A stretch of DNA of 64,000 nt from Cytobacillus sp. FSL H8-0458 (GTDB taxonomy: Bacteria > Bacillota > Bacilli > Bacillales > Cytobacillaceae), in the NCBI RefSeq assembly GCF_038002165.1, contig NZ_JBBOBR010000001.1, positions 3,286,001-3,350,000 of the forward strand, read 5' to 3'. The translations under genes were made by a program, and so were the position numbers. Position 1 is the stretch's first letter, and each line of letters starts with the position of its first letter. This document shows, one piece after another, positions 31,700 to 40,679 of this stretch. The notes beneath the pieces were generated by a model. That model searched no databases and was not told the origin of the DNA. It saw only the letters and a program-made list of their open reading frames with translations.

Positions 31700-33211
31700 T
31701 TACAACACCCCGGAAAACAGCCGGGCAAAGGATTCCTTCGATCTTTCAGCCAATCCACGTTTATAATATTGGACGGGACTTATTTTCACACTTTCCTCCA
31801 GATCCTCTTCATAATGGGCGACAAGGTCGCGGATGGAGCTTGTACCGTACAAAAAGACATTTACTTCAAAGTTCAAGTGGAAGCTGCGCATATCCATGTT
31901 CGCAGTTCCTATTGAAGCAAGGATTCCGTCCACGATAATGATCTTCTGATGCAGAAAGCCTTTTTTATAGGAATAAATTTCGACGCCATATCGCAGAAGC
32001 TCCGCAAAGTAAGACCGGCTTGCGTATTGCGTCAGGAAGCTGTCGTTGATCTCCGGTACCAAAATACGCACCTCTACTCCTTTAGCCGCTGCCACCCTCA
32101 ATGCCGTACGAATCGATTCATCTGGGACAAAATAGGGTGTGGCAATCCAAATGGATCGTGTCGCACAGGAAATCATTGAATAATACAGATCACTCATAAT
32201 TCCCTGCTGTGTGTCAGGACCGCTGGCCACTACCTGCACAGCGCCATCAAGAACATCATCATCAATTGGATACTTTACATCCCGGTATTCCTCCAGCACA
32301 TCTTCCTTGCTGACATATTCCCAGTCCAAGAGAAAAACCGTATGCAAAGTATACACAGCCTCCCCCTTGAGGAGCATATGAGTATCCCGCCAGAAGCCGA
32401 TTTTTTCATTTTCACCCAGGTATTCAACTCCCACATTCAGTCCGCCCACAAAGCCGACTTTCCCGTCTATAACAACAATCTTGCGATGGTTTCTGAAGTT
32501 GAATTTCTGATTGAAAAAACCGTACTTCAGCGGAGAAAATGGCCGCACTTTAATGCCCGCATCTTCCATGGACTGCAGATCCTCTAATGTAATCCCCATG
32601 CTGCCTGCCGCATCAAAAATAAACAGCACTTCCACACCCTGCCCCGCTTTGTCGATCAGGATATTGATGATTTCTTTGCCAAGCCTGTCAGACCGGAAAA
32701 TATAATATTCCATATGGATAAACTCTTCTGCTTCAAGCAGCTTTTTCTTGATTTCATTGAATGTCTCCTCGCCATTTTTGAGGATCTTGGCCCGTGAATT
32801 CGTGCTCAGCGGGGTCAATGCCACATTATTGGCGAATTTTGCAAAGCAGTGCTGGCTGTCCTGCAGGAATGATGTATCAGGCGTGTCTTCCCTTTTCATC
32901 AGCTTTTTCCATTCATCCCTGTCCCGGCTTCTTTTGCTTTTAAACAGGTAGCCTTTCAAATATAGCTGTCCGGAAAACAAATAAAACAGATAACCGGCAA
33001 CCGGAAAAAACACCAGCACATACATCCACAGCAAGGTCTGATTAGGGCTGCGATTCTCAAGCATCAAGGAAATAGCACTGATAACTATAACAGCTGCATA
33101 AAGAAGGGCAGCACCGATTTTGATTGGCTGACCGGCATCCGTGAATAATATCGTATAAACAGATGCAATCAGGATAAATACAAATAAAGATTCCACTCTT
33201 CTTTTTTTCAT
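31700..33211 (-). CDS. cls: cardiolipin synthase
   Basis: This 503-residue membrane enzyme condenses two phosphatidylglycerols. Two N-terminal membrane helices (residues 5 to 60) precede two phospholipase D domains with HKD motifs: FRNHRKIVVIDGKVGFVGG (near residue 240) and FLHQKIIIVDGILASIGTAN (near 420). The length is standard for Bacillus Cls. The start has AGGAGAAG. It is monocistronic and faces the tandem repeat. Confidence 0.95.
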   Translation of the reverse strand: MKKRRVESLFVFILIASVYTILFTDAGQPIKIGAALLYAAVIVISAISLMLENRSPNQTLLWMYVLVFFPVAGYLFYLFSGQLYLKGYLFKSKRSRDRDEWKKLMKREDTPDTSFLQDSQHCFAKFANNVALTPLSTNSRAKILKNGEETFNEIKKKLLEAEEFIHMEYYIFRSDRLGKEIINILIDKAGQGVEVLFIFDAAGSMGITLEDLQSMEDAGIKVRPFSPLKYGFFNQKFNFRNHRKIVVIDGKVGFVGGLNVGVEYLGENEKIGFWRDTHMLLKGEAVYTLHTVFLLDWEYVSKEDVLEEYRDVKYPIDDDVLDGAVQVVASGPDTQQGIMSDLYYSMISCATRSIWIATPYFVPDESIRTALRVAAAKGVEVRILVPEINDSFLTQYASRSYFAELLRYGVEIYSYKKGFLHQKIIIVDGILASIGTANMDMRSFHLNFEVNVFLYGTSSIRDLVAHYEEDLEESVKISPVQYYKRGLAERSKESFARLFSGVL

Positions 33212-33370
33212 AGGCCACTTCTCCTAAAAAGGTTACAATATGTATGTTTTCCTTATACCCTTTTTGATGCCCTATAGAAACCAGGCAACATTAGCTTTTC
33301 CCATTTTCAGGATAAGAAAGCATGATCCGAAAAAAAAGAAGAGCCTTGCTGATGCCGCAAAACTCCATGG

Positions 33371-33544
33371 TTATTGTCCCCCTCCGGTATAATGATTATC
33401 ACCCATCGTATAATTCGAGCTCTCCCCCGGTTTTTCACTTGGGCTGATCCCTTTTTGCACTGTATTGTTTATCTTCTTCCTTCTGCGGTCAATGCAATAG
33501 GCGAAAACCAGAGTTGCAATAATTAAACCAAACAGCACTCCCAT
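33371..33544 (-). CDS. small membrane protein
   Basis: This 57-residue frame has GGGGGAAGCAG before the ATG at 33544. One N-terminal membrane helix (VLFGLIIATLVFAYCI) is followed by DRRRKK and a polar Gly/Ser-rich tail ending HYTGGGQ. The family is not recognised. Start signal and topology make it likely real. Confidence 0.6.
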   Translation of the reverse strand: MGVLFGLIIATLVFAYCIDRRRKKINNTVQKGISPSEKPGESSNYTMGDNHYTGGGQ

Positions 33545-33613
33545 TCTGCTTCCCCCTTTTTATATGTATATTCAAAATGCGAGAACCATTGCTTACAATT
33601 CGGCCTTTAAAAA

Positions 33614-33642
33614 GAGAGAGCTATTCTTCATAGCTCCCTCTC
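33614..33642 (-). terminator. terminator of the small Gln/Lys-rich gene
   Basis: GAGAGGGAGCTA and TAGCTCTCTC pair with one wobble and are followed by TTTTT on the minus strand. Confidence 0.65.
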
Positions 33643-33646
33643 AAAA

Positions 33647-33790
33647 TTACTTCCTCATATTCTCCTGGTCCTTCAAACGGTTCTGCTGATCCGGCTTACG
33701 CTCCTGATCTTTTAATGACTGTTCTTGCTGCTGCCGGGAATCCTGCCCTTTTACAATCTCTTTTAAGTCCTTTTTGTTATCCTGTGTCAT
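33647..33790 (-). CDS. 47-residue Gln/Lys-rich hydrophilic protein
   Basis: It starts at ATG 33790 behind AGGAGGGATCAGT. The sequence is repetitive and polar (KDLKEIVKGQDSRQQQEQSL, then KDQERKPDQQNRLKDQEN), with no hydrophobic core, and is probably disordered. Small proteins of this kind in bacilli are often sporulation or stress products, but I cannot assign one. Confidence 0.6.
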   Translation of the reverse strand: MTQDNKKDLKEIVKGQDSRQQQEQSLKDQERKPDQQNRLKDQENMRK

Positions 33791-33915
33791 ACTGATCCCT
33801 CCTGTACTTTTTTATCCTGTTCCCTTATCAAAGCAAAGAAAAACAATTTTTGTTAAAGGATTTTGTCACAGTAAAGAGAATCTAAGGGTTAGGAAAAAAT
33901 AAAGGAGTGACCCTG

Positions 33916-34413
33916 ATGGAAATTAGGCTTCTGCACCCGGATGATGCTGAAATATACAAAGAGTTAAGGTTGGAAGGCTTAAAAAAGAACCCGGAAGCTT
34001 TTGGTTCAAGCTATGAAGAAGAGTTTGGAAGGCCCCCTGAAGTGTACGGGGAAAGATTTAAGGGCGATAACTCCTTTCACTACGGCGCATTTGAAGACGG
34101 GGAGCTTATAGGTGTTGTCAGTTTAGTAAGAGATACCGGGTTAAAAATGAAGCACCGCTCGAATATCTATGCGATGTACGTGACAGAGTCGGCCCGAAAG
34201 AATGGTGTCGGCAAGAGCCTTGTCAGCAAGGCTGTAGAAAAAGCCCGATCCTGGGACGGGGTTGAACAAATACACCTGGCCGTCATGTCTGAAAATACTC
34301 CTGCTAAAAAGCTTTATGCGTCTTTCGGCTTTGAGGTCTACGGCAAGGAGAAGCATGCACTGAAGATTGATGGCAAGTACTATGATGAGGACCTGATGGC
34401 ATTGTATTTTTAA
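33916..34413 (+). CDS. GNAT acetyltransferase
   Basis: This 165-residue protein has EIRLLHPDDAEIYKELRLEG at the N terminus and MYVTESARKNGVGKSLVSKA as the acetyl-CoA binding motif A, followed by LAVMSENTPAKKLYASFGFE. The start is the ATG with AAGGAG 8 bases upstream. Substrate is unknown. Confidence 0.93.
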   Translation: MEIRLLHPDDAEIYKELRLEGLKKNPEAFGSSYEEEFGRPPEVYGERFKGDNSFHYGAFEDGELIGVVSLVRDTGLKMKHRSNIYAMYVTESARKNGVGKSLVSKAVEKARSWDGVEQIHLAVMSENTPAKKLYASFGFEVYGKEKHALKIDGKYYDEDLMALYF

Positions 34414-34445
34414 AGGCAGCCTACTATAAGATGGCTGCCTTTTTA
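34412..34445 (+). terminator. rho-independent terminator
   Basis: AAAGGCAGCC and GGCTGCCTTT form a 10-bp stem followed by TTT. It abuts the converging SCP2-like pseudogene. Confidence 0.88.
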
Positions 34446-34768
34446 TCATTGATATTTATTCACTATTTCCTGCAATTTCAGGGCAAGTCCCATTTTCCCG
34501 TCCACTTTAAGACTGCCTGTCATAAATGTCATGGTGGTGTTTAGATCGCCTTTTAATAGCTTAGAAAAGTTTTTCTCTGACAATCTCAGTGTCACTTCTG
34601 ATTCATGTGGAGCCCCCTCTTCCACTATGACTTTTCCATCCTTTAAAAAATTTGAATAGAACCGCTTTCCTCCAGGTCCACTTGAAATACCCGATTTTTA
34701 TCCTTGATATGTACGGGATCAGCGTTTATTTTATCCGCCAGCTGATATAGTTCATTTTTAACCGTCAT
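34446..34768 (-). pseudogene. SCP2 sterol-carrier domain protein, frameshifted
   Basis: ATG 34768 with GGGGG upstream opens a frame MTVKNELYQLADKINADPVH ending FQVDLEESGSIQIF stop. A second frame continues the domain without a gap as FYSNFLKDGKVIVEEGAPHE then SEVTLRLSEKNFSKLLKGDL and LKVDGKMGLALKLQEIVNKY. One base appears lost after GAGGAAAGCGG. The restored protein would be about 107 residues, typical of SCP2 domain proteins. It is a recent mutation or a sequencing error. Confidence 0.75.
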
Positions 34769-34886
34769 GGTATATTCCCCCTTCTATTAATCAAAATACC
34801 TTTATGTCTGCACCCGTTCTAGTTCAACAAATATTAATGTATCCCTGCTAAAAAATGAATTAGTATTCATTTTTTTAACAAAAAAA

Positions 34887-34913
34887 ATAGCACCTAATCA
34901 GCAAGGTGCTATT
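34887..34913 (-). terminator. terminator of ggt
   Basis: AATAGCACCT and AGGTGCTATT form a 10-bp stem, and the minus strand continues TTTTTTTG. Confidence 0.9.
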
Positions 34914-34923
34914 CTCATAAACT

Positions 34924-36705
34924 CTATTTTCTCTTCCCTTTCCCTTTCAAATCAACTCCAATGGCAGCTCCATTACGGCTTGAATCTGCTACACCTTTGA
35001 AAATTCCTTTATCACGGTCGATCAAAATACTTTGGACATTTCCTATCGTGGTTGGACTCGGACCGAAGTTATGCCCCATTCCGTTAAGCCTATTAATAAC
35101 TTCTAAAGGAATTCCCTCTTCATAGCGGTAGGAATTCAGGTTATTTGTATAGATTCGCGGTTCTTCAACTGCTGCTTTTAGCTCCATATCATATTCAATC
35201 GCATAAAGGATTGTCTGCAGCACTGATGTAATTATCGTTGGGCCACCTGGTGAACCCACTGTCAGAACAGGCTCTTCATCTTCAAAGACAATCGTCGGTG
35301 TCATCGAGCTTAAAGGACGCTTGTTTGGCTGGACTTCATTCGCCCCGCCTGGCACGGCATCAAAATCTGTCAGCTCATTATTCAGCATCAGCCCGTAGCC
35401 TGGAACCATGATTCCTGTTCCGAATACCTGTTCAATGGTTGTCGTATAAGACACAACATTTCCCCATCTGTCCGTTACGGAAAAATGAGTAGTCTCACCG
35501 TATTGGCGGTCATTCGGCTGTTCAGCCGCTTCATAATTGGCTTCACTGTTCTCATATTTCCAGGGATCTCCCGCTTCAGGACTTGGATTCACTTCATTCA
35601 GGCTGATCAGTTCCTGGCGCTCCTTAATATAATCAGGGTGAAGGAGCCCATTGACCGGGACATTCACAAACTCCGGATCCCCTGCATAGACGGCACGGTC
35701 TGCATAAGCAAGATGCATGGTCTCAGCAAGCAGGTGATATTTCTCCCAGGATTTTAAATCATATTGTGATAGATTGAAATCATCCAAGATCTTCAGCATC
35801 TGCAGCAAAAATACTCCGCCAGAGCTTGGAGGCGGCATGCTGGCAATTTCATACCCCTGGTAATCCCCCCAAATAGGCTCGTCAATGGTTACTTCATACT
35901 TTGCCAGATCTTCAGGTGTCATCGATCCTCCGTATTCCTGAACCACACCTGCAAGAGCATCTGCTATTTTCCCGTTATAAAACGCATCAGTTCCGCCAGA
36001 GCGAATCATTTTAAGCGTTTTGGCAAGATCCTTCTGTACTAAACGGTCCCCTTTTTCAAGAGGTTCACCCTTAGGCAAAAACACTTTGCCGGCAGCCGTC
36101 CTGTCAAGCTTGTCCTGATTATCGGCAATCGCATCGGCTAATACAGAATCAATCGGAAAGCCTTTATCTGCCAGCTTAATCGCAGGACCGATCAGCTGCT
36201 GCATGGGACGTGTTCCCCATTTTTCAAGAGCTGTTTCCAGTCCTTTCAGTGTTCCAGGTACACCGACAGCTGTACCGCCTGTTGAACGCTCACCAAATGG
36301 AATCGGCTTCCCGTTGTCATCCAGGAACATATCCGGCGAAGCTCCGGCCGGGGCACGTTCACGGCTGTTAATGATGGTAGTTTCTTTCGTTTTGCCATCA
36401 TAGACCATCATGAAGCCCCCGCCGCCAATTCCGGACATCATCGGTTCCACCACATTGAGGGCAAACTGGACCGCGACAGCCGCATCGATGGCATTACCGC
36501 CCTTTTTCAAAACATCTGCCCCTATTTTTGATGCCAGCGGATGAGCTGAAGCCACCATTCCATCCCTGCCTGCATCAACCTGGCTATATCCGCCATAGCC
36601 ATCATCATGCTTCGGCTTTTTCGCCTGCCCCGTTAAAGGCATGGTTCCTGCTACCAGTAAAATACTTAAAAGCATGAGAATACTAGCCTTCAAAACTTTT
36701 CTCAT
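34924..36705 (-). CDS. ggt: gamma-glutamyltransferase precursor
   Basis: This 593-residue secreted enzyme cleaves gamma-glutamyl bonds of glutathione or polyglutamate. The signal peptide is MRKVLKASILMLLSILLVAG. The autoprocessing site and nucleophile are in RQYGETTHFSVTDRWGNVVS, where cleavage before the second Thr makes the small subunit. Substrate loops EQVFGTGIMVPGYGLMLNNE and SSMTPTIVFED are conserved. The start has AAGGAGG. Confidence 0.96.
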   Translation of the reverse strand: MRKVLKASILMLLSILLVAGTMPLTGQAKKPKHDDGYGGYSQVDAGRDGMVASAHPLASKIGADVLKKGGNAIDAAVAVQFALNVVEPMMSGIGGGGFMMVYDGKTKETTIINSRERAPAGASPDMFLDDNGKPIPFGERSTGGTAVGVPGTLKGLETALEKWGTRPMQQLIGPAIKLADKGFPIDSVLADAIADNQDKLDRTAAGKVFLPKGEPLEKGDRLVQKDLAKTLKMIRSGGTDAFYNGKIADALAGVVQEYGGSMTPEDLAKYEVTIDEPIWGDYQGYEIASMPPPSSGGVFLLQMLKILDDFNLSQYDLKSWEKYHLLAETMHLAYADRAVYAGDPEFVNVPVNGLLHPDYIKERQELISLNEVNPSPEAGDPWKYENSEANYEAAEQPNDRQYGETTHFSVTDRWGNVVSYTTTIEQVFGTGIMVPGYGLMLNNELTDFDAVPGGANEVQPNKRPLSSMTPTIVFEDEEPVLTVGSPGGPTIITSVLQTILYAIEYDMELKAAVEEPRIYTNNLNSYRYEEGIPLEVINRLNGMGHNFGPSPTTIGNVQSILIDRDKGIFKGVADSSRNGAAIGVDLKGKGKRK

Positions 36706-36955
36706 AATCTTCCTCCTTCAGTTAGGTTCTACACGTCTAACTTAAGAGGAAGGAAAAGGATAATCAAGAAATAAGAGTTAATATTCTGAAATTTAAAACT
36801 ATTTTACTAGACAGTGGTGTGTAAAAAGGTTCAATTATTCTTGCAGATGGGAAAAAATAAGGAGGCAGTTTTTGACAGGGGAGAAACAGTGTCAGGTGCT
36901 CTCCCCCTCATCAAAAAAGCTTCTCATTCCGGATGTTCAGTTATTGGTTTATTAT

Positions 36956-37468
36956 TCACCAGGGAAGATCTGCACCATATGTCTTTGCTCTGGCTTCGCT
37001 GTCCTTTCTCCGCTTTTTGCGGAATTCAGCCCGTTCTTTTGCTGTTTCATATAAGCTCTTTTCTTCTTCTGTCTCAGGCACGACTGCCGGCACCGGAGCA
37101 GGCTTTCCATTTTCGTCAACCGCAACCATTGTCAAAAAGGACATCGCACACACATTTCGATCGCCAGTCAGCAGGTCTTCTGCAATTACTTTTACGAAAA
37201 TCTCCATAGATGTCCGGCCTGTATAGGTCACAAACGCCTCCAGGCAGACTGAATTGCCTTCATAAACCGGATGAAGAAAGTCAACAGAGTCTGTAGATGC
37301 GGTTACGACATTTCTTCTTCCATGCCTCATCGCCGCGATGGCTGCCACATCATCAATATAAGCCATTAGCTTGCCGCCGAATAGTGTTCCATATGTATTC
37401 GTGTCCGGCGGAAGCACAATGCTTGTTTTTACCGTAAAAGATTGTCTGCATGTTTTTGTTTCATTCAT
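36956..37468 (-). CDS. acyl-CoA thioesterase, hotdog fold
   Basis: The protein has 170 residues. The hotdog core is NTYGTLFGGKLMAYIDDVAA followed by ASTDSVDFLHPVYEGNSVCL, as in YkhA/BFIT-type thioesterases. The C-terminal extension is Lys/Arg-rich. The start is the ATG with GGAGGG upstream; the open frame to 37501 has no site. Confidence 0.92.
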   Translation of the reverse strand: MNETKTCRQSFTVKTSIVLPPDTNTYGTLFGGKLMAYIDDVAAIAAMRHGRRNVVTASTDSVDFLHPVYEGNSVCLEAFVTYTGRTSMEIFVKVIAEDLLTGDRNVCAMSFLTMVAVDENGKPAPVPAVVPETEEEKSLYETAKERAEFRKKRRKDSEARAKTYGADLPW

Positions 37469-37581
37469 GTTGTTCCCTCCTGTTTTAATAAAGCATATCA
37501 AAAGCTGATGGCTAATAAAAATTATTTGGATAGATATTTAAAAAATATTGCCATAAATACCCTCTTTGTCATATAATCTAA

Positions 37582-37596
37582 TTGACCAGTGTTCAA
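37582..37596. promoter_or_regulatory. TetR operator upstream of tetR
   Basis: TTGACCAGTGTTCAA is a near-perfect palindrome 18 bases before the regulator start. The similar TTGAACAGTGGTTAA lies before the SDR gene. Confidence 0.7.
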
Positions 37597-37613
37597 TAAT
37601 GAAAGGTGATTCC

Positions 37614-38186
37614 ATGAGTCCAAGAAAATCAGCCCATGACGAACTAACAAAAGAAGCAATTATTTCTGTAGCACGTAATCTGTTTGTTCAGGAAGGATAT
37701 GCCTCAGCATCCATGAGAAAAATTGCAGACACCCTTCAGTGCAGCCATGGTGCCATCTATTATCATTTCAAAAATAAGGCTCAATTATTTTACGAAATGG
37801 TTGAAGCCGATTTTCAAAAGCTCGATCAGGTCCTCGACAGTGTGCTGATTGAATCTGCAGACACCAATGAACAGAAGCTTTTCAGCATTTTTTACGGTTA
37901 TATCCAATTTGGCCTGACCCATCAAAAACATTATGAACTGATGTTTTTAATTCGTGATGATGATGTGAAAAGCTATCTGAATGAAGGGCCAAATAAAAGC
38001 TACCTGCGTTTTGCGCAAGCGATTAATTCACTCGCTCCAAAAGCTCTTTCCATAAAGGATATTTGGTCTGTCTTTTTAAGCTTGCACGGCTTTGTCACGC
38101 ATTATTGCAGATCGGAAACGACATTTGAAGAAGTGAAGGAACTCGCCTCTTCACATGCCCAATTTTTAATAAAAGCCATTTATTAA
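37614..38186 (+). CDS. TetR family regulator
   Basis: This 190-residue protein has an N-terminal helix-turn-helix IISVARNLFVQEGYASASMR followed by KIADTLQCSHGAIYYHFKNK. The C-terminal ligand domain is TetR_C-like. The start is chosen at ATG 37614 behind GAAAGGTGATT. Its likely operator lies in its own promoter and in that of the next gene, so it is probably an autoregulated repressor of the dehydrogenase. Confidence 0.93.
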   Translation: MSPRKSAHDELTKEAIISVARNLFVQEGYASASMRKIADTLQCSHGAIYYHFKNKAQLFYEMVEADFQKLDQVLDSVLIESADTNEQKLFSIFYGYIQFGLTHQKHYELMFLIRDDDVKSYLNEGPNKSYLRFAQAINSLAPKALSIKDIWSVFLSLHGFVTHYCRSETTFEEVKELASSHAQFLIKAIY

Positions 38187-38210
38187 AGAAATGCCATGCA
38201 TTTCTTTAAT
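38182..38210 (+). terminator. AT-rich hairpin after tetR
   Basis: ATTAAAGAAATGC and GCATTTCTTTAAT form a 13-bp stem around CAT. The U tract is poor, so termination may be partial. Confidence 0.45.
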
Positions 38211-38222
38211 ATTTCCCTTTAA

Positions 38223-38237
38223 TTGAACAGTGGTTAA
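38223..38237. promoter_or_regulatory. TetR operator upstream of the SDR gene
   Basis: TTGAACAGTGGTTAA matches the operator before tetR at 12 of 15 positions, including the central CAGTG. Confidence 0.65.
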
Positions 38238-38263
38238 TAAAATAAAAAGGATGATGAAAAGTT

Positions 38264-39211
38264 ATGAAAACAGCTGCAGTTTTAGGAGCAACAGGCGGAA
38301 TGGGCTATGCTTTAACAGAAGCATTATGCCGCAGAAATATTAAAACTATTGCTTTTGCAAGGTCTGAAGAAAATCTGCTTAATTTCAAAAAAGACTGGGG
38401 ACCAAATGCTGTTATCCATTCAGGCGATGCACTGAATCCAGATGATGCTGAAAAGGCAGTGACAGAAGCGGATGCAGTTTTTCATGCCATCAATATCCCT
38501 TACCCTGACTGGGATCCCGCACTCTCAATTATCTTACATAATATCCTGCAGGCTTGCAGCAAACATCATAAGCCTTTTATTTATGCTGATAATATATATT
38601 CCTATGGCCTCCAATCCGGCCCAGCTAACGAAGTTTCTCCCAAGAATCCGCACACAAAAAAAGGCATGCTGCGCCAAACCTTAATTGAGATGATAAAAAA
38701 CTCAGGCGTGCCATACATCATTGCCCACTTTCCTGACTTTTACGGCCCACATACAGGAAACACACTCTTACACTATACACTCAGCAAGATTATTGAAAAA
38801 AATAAGGGCATGTTTGTCGGCAAAACCGATATTCAGAGAGAATTCATTTTTACTAAAGATGGAGCAGAAGCGTTAGCCGAACTTGCATTGAATAAAAACT
38901 CATACGGTGAAGTGTGGAATATCCCTGGTGCAGGGACCATAACCGGTGAAGAAATAGCCAGTATTGTTTCTAACCATCTAAATAGAGACGTTACCTTCAG
39001 ACCTGTCCATAAATGGATGATTCGTGCCATCGGTGTTTTTGATCCCATGATGAGGGAGTATACTGAATTGATGTATTTGAATCAGACTCCTGTTATTTTG
39101 GACGGCAGTAAATATGAAGCGAGAATCGGCACTCTCCCTAAAACACCATACGAGACTGGAATTAAAATGACACTGGATCATTTATTAAACAAAAGGAATG
39201 CCGCACTCTAA
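38264..39211 (+). CDS. NAD-dependent epimerase/dehydratase-like protein
   Basis: This 315-residue extended short-chain dehydrogenase has the Rossmann motif AVLGATGGMGYALTEALCRR at the start, and FIYADNIYSYGLQSG takes the place of the usual active-site YxxxK region. Substrate is unknown. It is controlled by the adjacent TetR protein if the shared palindromes are operators. Confidence 0.88.
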   Translation: MKTAAVLGATGGMGYALTEALCRRNIKTIAFARSEENLLNFKKDWGPNAVIHSGDALNPDDAEKAVTEADAVFHAINIPYPDWDPALSIILHNILQACSKHHKPFIYADNIYSYGLQSGPANEVSPKNPHTKKGMLRQTLIEMIKNSGVPYIIAHFPDFYGPHTGNTLLHYTLSKIIEKNKGMFVGKTDIQREFIFTKDGAEALAELALNKNSYGEVWNIPGAGTITGEEIASIVSNHLNRDVTFRPVHKWMIRAIGVFDPMMREYTELMYLNQTPVILDGSKYEARIGTLPKTPYETGIKMTLDHLLNKRNAAL

Positions 39212-39223
39212 CGGCATTCCTTT
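39192..39223. terminator. bidirectional terminator
   Basis: AAAGGAATGCCG and CGGCATTCCTTT form a 12-bp stem at the end of the SDR gene, next to the converging corA-like gene. Confidence 0.88.
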
Positions 39224-40160
39224 ATTTAAAGAATGAATTTTTCTTTTTTCCTCTCAGGATATCACCCATCCAGCCTTTTTTAACAAGCATGATATAGAGG
39301 GCTGCCGTAGAAGCAATGATAATGATAATGGAGAACAAATACCCATACTTCCATTCCAGTTCGGGCATAATTTTGAAGTTCATGCCCCAGAGCGCTCCCC
39401 AGGTTGCAATCGGAGTCATAAGAGTGGTAATGACCGTGAGCGTCTTCACGATTTCGTTTCCCCGGTGCATGGATACCATTTCTTCAAAATTCACAAGGTC
39501 ATCAATTTCCTGCTGAAACTCACGCACCAGCGTATAGCCTCTTTCAATTCGCTTGCAGGTTCGTTTAAATTCAATTCCGTCTGTAACATCTTCACCAAAG
39601 GTTTCTTCTACACCAAGCCTGATTTCCTTAACAGGAATCATTATATTTTTCCACACGAGGATCTGGTGACGGAGCTCATAGATTTCTTCCAGGCGATTAA
39701 TATTATTTTTATCCTTTATTTTCCACAACAGATCATTTAGCCGTACTTCAAACTTATCAATCTTCTTAATGTTATCGCTCAGAATTTCGCCTAAAATCAC
39801 AAAAAATCCATCAATGGCATTATCGGTATAATCCATTTTTTTCAAAAGCAGTGATTGATCAGACTGAATGACAGACGAATCAAAGTCAACGGTAAGGAGA
39901 AAATCCCTTGTCAGAAAATAGTGGAACATACTATTTTCATGTTGCTCCTTTGTTGTCTGCTGATAAATGAGAGAGCCGCTGAGAAATTCCTTATTACGGA
40001 TGGAAGTATCTATCTCCATAACATTTGTTTTGCTCTCGGAAGTGTTTTTGGCCCATGCCTGCAGTGCTTCTTTATAGTGGCCAGCATCATTAAAGTCAAT
40101 TTCATCTAAATGATCGTAACGGTGCCATGTCCAGTTGTCCTCATTATATTCCTTTTCCAT
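39222..40160 (-). CDS. CorA-type magnesium transporter family protein
   Basis: The protein has 312 residues. A large cytoplasmic helical domain is followed by two C-terminal membrane helices, with the GMN selectivity motif in ALWGMNFKIMPELEWKYGY. The first helix is the long pore helix (VKTLTVITTLMTPIATWGAL). The second Met is used because AGGAGG lies 9 bases before it. Mg2+ transport is the family role, though some members carry other divalent ions. Confidence 0.92.
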   Translation of the reverse strand: MEKEYNEDNWTWHRYDHLDEIDFNDAGHYKEALQAWAKNTSESKTNVMEIDTSIRNKEFLSGSLIYQQTTKEQHENSMFHYFLTRDFLLTVDFDSSVIQSDQSLLLKKMDYTDNAIDGFFVILGEILSDNIKKIDKFEVRLNDLLWKIKDKNNINRLEEIYELRHQILVWKNIMIPVKEIRLGVEETFGEDVTDGIEFKRTCKRIERGYTLVREFQQEIDDLVNFEEMVSMHRGNEIVKTLTVITTLMTPIATWGALWGMNFKIMPELEWKYGYLFSIIIIIASTAALYIMLVKKGWMGDILRGKKKNSFFK

Positions 40161-40358
40161 CCCCATCTTCCTCCTAAAACGATTCCTTATTTATATCAAC
40201 ATACTTCCCTCCTGAAGGGCTGAATAAAACCATTGTTAAAGAGTAATTATTTCTAGTATTGGAAACAATGTTAAAAGTACTAAATGTTTGTTTCTGATTA
40301 TGCCGGGTAAATATAGAGCAAGAAAGATAATCAAATTTTTTAGAGGAGGAGCATAAAC

Positions 40359-40622
40359 ATGAATTCTCGTCCATTAAATCCATATCTGTTAGCCGGTGTT
40401 GGAATTACAAGTATTTTATTATTAGCAAGCAAGAACAATCGAAATAAAGTTCAGTCACTTGCAGTTAAAATGAAAGGCATGCTGCCTGAACGCTTTTTAA
40501 ACGATACAGTGCCGACAGAAAAGCTTGGCCACCCGGACCCGCATAATATTGAAGATAATAAAATGGTTGATGAAGGGGCCATGTATTCAGTAAATTACTA
40601 TAACGAAACTGTTCAGCAATGA
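40359..40622 (+). CDS. hypothetical small membrane-anchored protein
   Basis: This 87-residue protein has one N-terminal hydrophobic helix (PYLLAGVGITSILLLASKNN), a basic stretch and a polar C-terminal half. The start has AGAGGAGGAG. It has its own terminator. No family is recognised. Confidence 0.65.
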   Translation: MNSRPLNPYLLAGVGITSILLLASKNNRNKVQSLAVKMKGMLPERFLNDTVPTEKLGHPDPHNIEDNKMVDEGAMYSVNYYNETVQQ

Positions 40623-40649
40623 CCTAAGGACTGGCTCCTTAGGTTTTTT
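40623..40649 (+). terminator. rho-independent terminator
   Basis: CCTAAGGA and TCCTTAGG form an 8-bp stem with a 5-base loop followed by TTTTTT. Confidence 0.93.
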
Positions 40650-40679
40650 ACATAAATCTGAATTTTCGGAGGAAGCAAG

